A DNA stretch of 64,000 nucleotides from Cherax quadricarinatus. Its lineage: Eukaryota; Arthropoda; Malacostraca; Decapoda; Parastacidae. Under the pieces are notes generated by a model, which ran no database searches, had not been told where the DNA came from, and saw only the letters and a program-made list of their open reading frames with translations. Positions 55,932 through 64,000 of this stretch are shown here, one piece after another. The stretch is taken from positions 1 to 64,000 of the forward strand of contig NW_027195540.1 in the NCBI RefSeq assembly GCF_038502225.1, read 5' to 3'. The position numbers were made by a program, and so were the translations under genes. Each line of letters begins with the position of its first letter. Positions within the stretch are counted from its first letter, which is position 1.

Positions 55932-58900
55932 TAATATAAGTGATCTTACATGGGTATAATATAAGTGATCTTACATGGGTATAATATAAGTGATCTTACA
56001 TGGGTATAATATAAGTGATCTTACATGGGTATAATATAAGTGATCTTACATGGGTATAATATAAGTGATCTTACATGGGTATAATATAAGTGATCTTACA
56101 TGGGTATAATATAAGTGATCTTACATGGGTATAATATAAGTGATCTTACATGGGTATAATATAAGTGATCTTACATGGGTATAATATAAGTGATCTTACA
56201 TGGGTATAATATAAGTGATCTTACATGGGTATAATATAAGTGATCTTACATGGGTATAATATAAGTGATCTTACATGGGTATAATATAAGTGATCTTACA
56301 TGGGTATAATATAAGTGATCTTACATGGGTATAATATAAGTGATCTTACATGGGTATAATATAAGTGATCTTACATGGGTATAATATAAGTGATCTTACA
56401 TGGGTATAATATAAGTGATCTTACATGGGTATAATATAAGTGATCTTACATGGGTATAATATAAGTGATCTTACATGGGTATAATATAAGTGATCTTACA
56501 TGGGTATAATATAAGTGATCTTACATGGGTATAATATAAGTGATCTTACATGGGTATAATATAAGTGATCTTACATGGGTATAATATAAGTGATCTTACA
56601 TGGGTATAATATAAGTGATCTTACATGGGTATAATATAAGTGATCTTACATGGGTATAATATAAGTGATCTTACATGGGTATAATATAAGTGATCTTACA
56701 TGGGTATAATATAAGTGATCTTACATGGGTATAATATAAGTGATCTTACATGGGTATAATATAAGTGATCTTACATGGGTATAATATAAGTGATCTTACA
56801 TGGGTATAATATAAGTGATCTTACATGGGTATAATATAAGTGATCTTACATGGGTATAATATAAGTGATCTTACATGGGTATAATATAAGTGATCTTACA
56901 TGGGTATAATATAAGTGATCTTACATGGGTATAATATAAGTGATCTTACATGGGTATAATATAAGTGATCTTACATGGGTATAATATAAGTGATCTTACA
57001 TGGGTATAATATAAGTGATCTTACATGGGTATAATATAAGTGATCTTACATGGGTATAATATAAGTGATCTTACATGGGTATAATATAAGTGATCTTACA
57101 TGGGTATAATATAAGTGATCTTACATGGGTATAATATAAGTGATCTTACATGGGTATAATATAAGTGATCTTACATGGGTATAATATAAGTGATCTTACA
57201 TGGGTATAATATAAGTGATCTTACATGGGTATAATATAAGTGATCTTACATGGGTATAATATAAGTGATCTTACATGGGTATAATATAAGTGATCTTACA
57301 TGGGTATAATATAAGTGATCTTACATGGGTATAATATAAGTGATCTTACATGGGTATAATATAAGTGATCTTACATGGGTATAATATAAGTGATCTTACA
57401 TGGGTATAATATAAGTGATCTTACATGGGTATAATATAAGTGATCTTACATGGGTATAATATAAGTGATCTTACATGGGTATAATATAAGTGATCTTACA
57501 TGGGTATAATATAAGTGATCTTACATGGGTATAATATAAGTGATCTTACATGGGTATAATATAAGTGATCTTACATGGGTATAATATAAGTGATCTTACA
57601 TGGGTATAATATAAGTGATCTTACATGGGTATAATATAAGTGATCTTACATGGGTATAATATAAGTGATCTTACATGGGTATAATATAAGTGATCTTACA
57701 TGGGTATAATATAAGTGATCTTACATGGGTATAATATAAGTGATCTTACATGGGTATAATATAAGTGATCTTACATGGGTATAATATAAGTGATCTTACA
57801 TGGGTATAATATAAGTGATCTTACATGGGTATAATATAAGTGATCTTACATGGGTATAATATAAGTGATCTTACATGGGTATAATATAAGTGATCTTACA
57901 TGGGTATAATATAAGTGATCTTACATGGGTATAATATAAGTGATCTTACATGGGTATAATATAAGTGATCTTACATGGGTATAATATAAGTGATCTTACA
58001 TGGGTATAATATAAGTGATCTTACATGGGTATAATATAAGTGATCTTACATGGGTATAATATAAGTGATCTTACATGGGTATAATATAAGTGATCTTACA
58101 TGGGTATAATATAAGTGATCTTACATGGGTATAATATAAGTGATCTTACATGGGTATAATATAAGTGATCTTACATGGGTATAATATAAGTGATCTTACA
58201 TGGGTATAATATAAGTGATCTTACATGGGTATAATATAAGTGATCTTACATGGGTATAATATAAGTGATCTTACATGGGTATAATATAAGTGATCTTACA
58301 TGGGTATAATATAAGTGATCTTACATGGGTATAATATAAGTGATCTTACATGGGTATAATATAAGTGATCTTACATGGGTATAATATAAGTGATCTTACA
58401 TGGGTATAATATAAGTGATCTTACATGGGTATAATATAAGTGATCTTACATGGGTATAATATAAGTGATCTTACATGGGTATAATATAAGTGATCTTACA
58501 TGGGTATAATATAAGTGATCTTACATGGGTATAATATAAGTGATCTTACATGGGTATAATATAAGTGATCTTACATGGGTATAATATAAGTGATCTTACA
58601 TGGGTATAATATAAGTGATCTTACATGGGTATAATATAAGTGATCTTACATGGGTATAATATAAGTGATCTTACATGGGTATAATATAAGTGATCTTACA
58701 TGGGTATAATATAAGTGATCTTACATGGGTATAATATAAGTGATCTTACATGGGTATAATATAAGTGATCTTACATGGGTATAATATAAGTGATCTTACA
58801 TGGGTATAATATAAGTGATCTTACATGGGTATAATATAAGTGATCTTACATGGGTATAATATAAGTGATCTTACATGGGTATAATATAAGTGATCTTACA

Positions 58901-61900
58901 TGGGTATAATATAAGTGATCTTACATGGGTATAATATAAGTGATCTTACATGGGTATAATATAAGTGATCTTACATGGGTATAATATAAGTGATCTTACA
59001 TGGGTATAATATAAGTGATCTTACATGGGTATAATATAAGTGATCTTACATGGGTATAATATAAGTGATCTTACATGGGTATAATATAAGTGATCTTACA
59101 TGGGTATAATATAAGTGATCTTACATGGGTATAATATAAGTGATCTTACATGGGTATAATATAAGTGATCTTACATGGGTATAATATAAGTGATCTTACA
59201 TGGGTATAATATAAGTGATCTTACATGGGTATAATATAAGTGATCTTACATGGGTATAATATAAGTGATCTTACATGGGTATAATATAAGTGATCTTACA
59301 TGGGTATAATATAAGTGATCTTACATGGGTATAATATAAGTGATCTTACATGGGTATAATATAAGTGATCTTACATGGGTATAATATAAGTGATCTTACA
59401 TGGGTATAATATAAGTGATCTTACATGGGTATAATATAAGTGATCTTACATGGGTATAATATAAGTGATCTTACATGGGTATAATATAAGTGATCTTACA
59501 TGGGTATAATATAAGTGATCTTACATGGGTATAATATAAGTGATCTTACATGGGTATAATATAAGTGATCTTACATGGGTATAATATAAGTGATCTTACA
59601 TGGGTATAATATAAGTGATCTTACATGGGTATAATATAAGTGATCTTACATGGGTATAATATAAGTGATCTTACATGGGTATAATATAAGTGATCTTACA
59701 TGGGTATAATATAAGTGATCTTACATGGGTATAATATAAGTGATCTTACATGGGTATAATATAAGTGATCTTACATGGGTATAATATAAGTGATCTTACA
59801 TGGGTATAATATAAGTGATCTTACATGGGTATAATATAAGTGATCTTACATGGGTATAATATAAGTGATCTTACATGGGTATAATATAAGTGATCTTACA
59901 TGGGTATAATATAAGTGATCTTACATGGGTATAATATAAGTGATCTTACATGGGTATAATATAAGTGATCTTACATGGGTATAATATAAGTGATCTTACA
60001 TGGGTATAATATAAGTGATCTTACATGGGTATAATATAAGTGATCTTACATGGGTATAATATAAGTGATCTTACATGGGTATAATATAAGTGATCTTACA
60101 TGGGTATAATATAAGTGATCTTACATGGGTATAATATAAGTGATCTTACATGGGTATAATATAAGTGATCTTACATGGGTATAATATAAGTGATCTTACA
60201 TGGGTATAATATAAGTGATCTTACATGGGTATAATATAAGTGATCTTACATGGGTATAATATAAGTGATCTTACATGGGTATAATATAAGTGATCTTACA
60301 TGGGTATAATATAAGTGATCTTACATGGGTATAATATAAGTGATCTTACATGGGTATAATATAAGTGATCTTACATGGGTATAATATAAGTGATCTTACA
60401 TGGGTATAATATAAGTGATCTTACATGGGTATAATATAAGTGATCTTACATGGGTATAATATAAGTGATCTTACATGGGTATAATATAAGTGATCTTACA
60501 TGGGTATAATATAAGTGATCTTACATGGGTATAATATAAGTGATCTTACATGGGTATAATATAAGTGATCTTACATGGGTATAATATAAGTGATCTTACA
60601 TGGGTATAATATAAGTGATCTTACATGGGTATAATATAAGTGATCTTACATGGGTATAATATAAGTGATCTTACATGGGTATAATATAAGTGATCTTACA
60701 TGGGTATAATATAAGTGATCTTACATGGGTATAATATAAGTGATCTTACATGGGTATAATATAAGTGATCTTACATGGGTATAATATAAGTGATCTTACA
60801 TGGGTATAATATAAGTGATCTTACATGGGTATAATATAAGTGATCTTACATGGGTATAATATAAGTGATCTTACATGGGTATAATATAAGTGATCTTACA
60901 TGGGTATAATATAAGTGATCTTACATGGGTATAATATAAGTGATCTTACATGGGTATAATATAAGTGATCTTACATGGGTATAATATAAGTGATCTTACA
61001 TGGGTATAATATAAGTGATCTTACATGGGTATAATATAAGTGATCTTACATGGGTATAATATAAGTGATCTTACATGGGTATAATATAAGTGATCTTACA
61101 TGGGTATAATATAAGTGATCTTACATGGGTATAATATAAGTGATCTTACATGGGTATAATATAAGTGATCTTACATGGGTATAATATAAGTGATCTTACA
61201 TGGGTATAATATAAGTGATCTTACATGGGTATAATATAAGTGATCTTACATGGGTATAATATAAGTGATCTTACATGGGTATAATATAAGTGATCTTACA
61301 TGGGTATAATATAAGTGATCTTACATGGGTATAATATAAGTGATCTTACATGGGTATAATATAAGTGATCTTACATGGGTATAATATAAGTGATCTTACA
61401 TGGGTATAATATAAGTGATCTTACATGGGTATAATATAAGTGATCTTACATGGGTATAATATAAGTGATCTTACATGGGTATAATATAAGTGATCTTACA
61501 TGGGTATAATATAAGTGATCTTACATGGGTATAATATAAGTGATCTTACATGGGTATAATATAAGTGATCTTACATGGGTATAATATAAGTGATCTTACA
61601 TGGGTATAATATAAGTGATCTTACATGGGTATAATATAAGTGATCTTACATGGGTATAATATAAGTGATCTTACATGGGTATAATATAAGTGATCTTACA
61701 TGGGTATAATATAAGTGATCTTACATGGGTATAATATAAGTGATCTTACATGGGTATAATATAAGTGATCTTACATGGGTATAATATAAGTGATCTTACA
61801 TGGGTATAATATAAGTGATCTTACATGGGTATAATATAAGTGATCTTACATGGGTATAATATAAGTGATCTTACATGGGTATAATATAAGTGATCTTACA

Positions 61901-62335
61901 TGGGTATAATATAAGTGATCTTACATGGGTATAATATAAGTGATCTTACATGGGTATAATATAAGTGATCTTACATGGGTATAATATAAGTGATCTTACA
62001 TGGGTATAATATAAGTGATCTTACATGGGTATAATATAAGTGATCTTACATGGGTATAATATAAGTGATCTTACATGGGTATAATATAAGTGATCTTACA
62101 TGGGTATAATATAAGTGATCTTACATGGGTATAATATAAGTGATCTTACATGGGTATAATATAAGTGATCTTACATGGGTATAATATAAGTGATCTTACA
62201 TGGGTATAATATAAGTGATCTTACATGGGTATAATATAAGTGATCTTACATGGGTATAATATAAGTGATCTTACATGGGTATAATATAAGTGATCTTACA
62301 TGGGTATAATATAAGTGATCTTACATGGGTATAAT
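55932..62335 (+). repeat. Invariant satellite block, about 256 identical monomers
   Basis: From the GG copy near 55929 to the deleted unit near 62341, all monomers read identical, with an exact 300-base (12-monomer) line cycle. This is the longest invariant run in the window and ends about 1 kb before the edge of the array, where irregular units reappear. Confidence 0.85.
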
Positions 62336-62350
62336 ATAAGTGGTATAATA
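62331..62350 (+). repeat. Deleted satellite monomer
   Basis: ATAAGTGG runs directly into TATAATATAAG, so about 11 bases around the GATCTTACATG part are missing. It ends the longest invariant block. Confidence 0.75.
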
Positions 62351-62795
62351 TAAGTGATCTTACATGGGTATAATATAAGTGATCTTACATGGGTATAATA
62401 TAAGTGATCTTACATGGGTATAATATAAGTGATCTTACATGGGTATAATATAAGTGATCTTACATGGGTATAATATAAGTGATCTTACATGGGTATAATA
62501 TAAGTGATCTTACATGGGTATAATATAAGTGATCTTACATGGGTATAATATAAGTGATCTTACATGGGTATAATATAAGTGATCTTACATGGGTATAATA
62601 TAAGTGATCTTACTTGGTATAATATAAGTGATCTTACATGGGTATAATATAAGTGATCTTACATGGGTATAATATAAGTGATCTTACATGGGTATAATAT
62701 AAGTGATCTTACATGGGTATAATATAAGTGATCTTACATGGGTATAATATAAGTGATCTTACATGGGTATAATATAAGTGATCTTACATGGGTAT

Positions 62796-62820
62796 AATAT
62801 AAGTGATCTATAAGTGATCT
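62796..62820 (+). repeat. Deleted satellite monomer
   Basis: GTGATCT is followed at once by ATAAGTGATCT, so about 14 bases (TACATGGGTATAAT) are missing, leaving an 11-bp unit. Confidence 0.8.
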
Positions 62821-63361
62821 TACATGGGTATAATATAAGTGATCTTACATGGGTATAATATAAGTGATCTTACATGGGTATAATATAAGTGATCTTACAT
62901 GGGTATAATATAAGTGATCTTACATGGGTATAATATAAGTGATCTTACATGGGTATAATATAAGTGATCTTACATGGGTATAATATAAGTGATCTTACAT
63001 GGGTATAATATAAGTGATCTTACATGGGTATAATATAAGTGATCTTACATGGGTATAATATAAGTGATCTTACATGGGTATAATATAAGTGATCTTACAT
63101 GGGTATAATATAAGTGATCTTACATGGGTATAATATAAGTGATCTTACATGGGTATAATATAAGTGATCTTACATGGGTATAATATAAGTGATCTTACAT
63201 GGGTATAATATAAGTGATCTTACATGGGTATAATATAAGTGATCTTACATGGGTATAATATAAGTGATCTTACATGGGTATAATATAAGTGATCTTACAT
63301 GGGTATAATATAAGTGATCTTACATGGGTATAATATAAGTGATCTTACATGGGTATAATAT

Positions 63362-63423
63362 GGAAGACTCAGCTTCACCACAGAGAGATACATCATAACT
63401 TACACCTGGAAGATCCTAGAGGT
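63362..63423. other. 62-bp unique spacer between two tandem repeats
   Basis: This non-repetitive sequence starts GGAAGACTCAGCTTCACC and ends CTGGAAGATCCTAGAGGT. It has balanced base composition, unlike the AT-rich satellite to its left, and reads directly into the first 42-bp repeat unit. I do not recognise it. It may be the genomic flank of the satellite or the leading edge of the minisatellite locus. Confidence 0.85.
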
Positions 63424-64000
63424 ACTGTGCAGGTGGTGCAACATTCCCACAATGATCAGCACAAGACTGTGCAGGTGGTGCAACATTCCCACAATGATCA
63501 GCACAAGACTGTGCAGGTGGTGCAACATTCCCACAATGATCAGCACAAGACTGTGCAGGTGGTGCAACATTCCCACAATGATCAGCACAAGACTGTGCAG
63601 GTGGTGCAACATTCCCACAATGATCAGCACAAGACTGTGCAGGTGGTGCAACATTCCCACAATGATCAGCACAAGACTGTGCAGGTGGTGCAACATTCCC
63701 ACAATGATCAGCACAAGACTGTGCAGGTGGTGCAACATTCCCACAATGATCAGCACAAGACTGTGCAGGTGGTGCAACATTCCCACAATGATCAGCACAA
63801 GACTGTGCAGGTGGTGCAACATTCCCACAATGATCAGCACAAGACTGTGCAGGTGGTGCAACATTCCCACAATGATCAGCACAAGACTGTGCAGGTGGTG
63901 CAACATTCCCACAATGATCAGCACAAGACTGTGCAGGTGGTGCAACATTCCCACAATGATCAGCACAAGACTGTGCAGGTGGTGCAACATTCCCACAATG
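63424..64000 (+). repeat. 42-bp minisatellite, about 13.7 copies, open at window end
   Basis: This is a tandem array of an identical 42-bp unit; the first copy is 63424-63465 and each copy contains GTGCAGGTGGTGCAACAT and TGATCA. I see no variation between copies. Because 42 is divisible by three, any stop-free frame stays open. Two frames on the + strand (repeating TVQVVQHSHNDQHK or RLCRWCNIPTMIST) and two on the - strand (GMLHHLHSLVLIIV or CADHCGNVAPPAQS) are stop-free. No start context, splice signal or domain singles out one of them, so I treat it as a minisatellite and not a gene. It runs past position 64000. Confidence 0.95.

Larger units (their letters stand above)
39741..63361 (+). repeat. 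25-bp satellite array, right segment
   Basis: About 945 further copies of the 25-bp monomer lie here, in the same orientation. The segment alternates between very uniform stretches and two patches rich in variants (about 40541-41340 and 51225-51995). 24-bp GG copies are scattered, sometimes in direct succession (two near 43590-43612 and 48075-48105, three near 54467-54515). Shortened units lie near 62341 and 62806, close to the right end. The array stops mid-monomer at 63361, after ATAATAT, where unrelated sequence begins. No gene or insertion is seen in these 23.6 kb. Confidence 0.99.

Noticed and set aside
1..63361. TATAAT and TATA-like motifs in each monomer as promoters, and AATATA as a polyadenylation signal
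   Set aside because: They recur every 25 bp simply because the unit is AT-rich. The bacterial -10 reading does not apply to a eukaryote, and there is no gene downstream to regulate.
1..63361. CRISPR array
   Set aside because: The repeats are directly adjacent with no unique spacers, and the context (LINE, satellite) is eukaryotic.
63400..63996. Minus-strand 198-codon frame with a 14-residue hydrophobic repeat (GMLHHLHSLVLIIV)
   Set aside because: It is one of four stop-free frames of an invariant 42-bp minisatellite and has no independent support. A membrane-like look in a decoded repeat is not evidence of a gene.

Overview
This is eukaryotic, gene-poor repetitive DNA. About 61 kb of the 64 kb is one head-to-tail satellite with a 25-bp monomer (GC 7/25). 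All copies are in the same orientation, roughly 2,400 in total. The only recognisable protein-coding material is a broken non-LTR retrotransposon (LINE) encoding an AP-type endonuclease and reverse transcriptase. Its sequence style resembles RTE-like elements that are abundant in invertebrates. An arthropod genome, possibly a decapod crustacean, is my guess. That guess rests on the style of the LINE only and is weak. I see no prokaryotic gene, tRNA, rRNA, CRISPR array or host gene.

Layout: 1-5170 satellite; 5171-7671 LINE fragment (+ strand), flanked by an 11-bp copy of satellite sequence on each side; 7672-30956 highly uniform satellite; 30957-39740 an island where the same satellite is heavily scrambled by substitutions and indels, with a clean patch at about 35934-36289; 39741-63361 uniform satellite again; 63362-63423 a 62-bp non-repetitive spacer; 63424-64000 a different tandem repeat (42-bp unit, about 13.7 copies) that runs off the window end.

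Within the uniform satellite, the commonest variant is a 24-bp monomer with GG instead of GGG. In places it alternates with the 25-bp form to make a 49-bp dimer. Blocks of more than 5 kb show no variant at all on reading. Point variants fall in discrete patches (about 3.6-3.96, 9.9-10.0, 40.5-41.3 and 51.2-52.0 kb), and the same variants recur in separate patches.

No genes work together here. The points worth a second look are the scrambled island (assembly or base-calling artefact versus real divergent sub-array), a LINE copy cut at both ends yet flanked by an apparent target-site duplication, the patchy variant structure of the array, and the sharp switch to the 42-bp repeat. I found no convincing new biological system.
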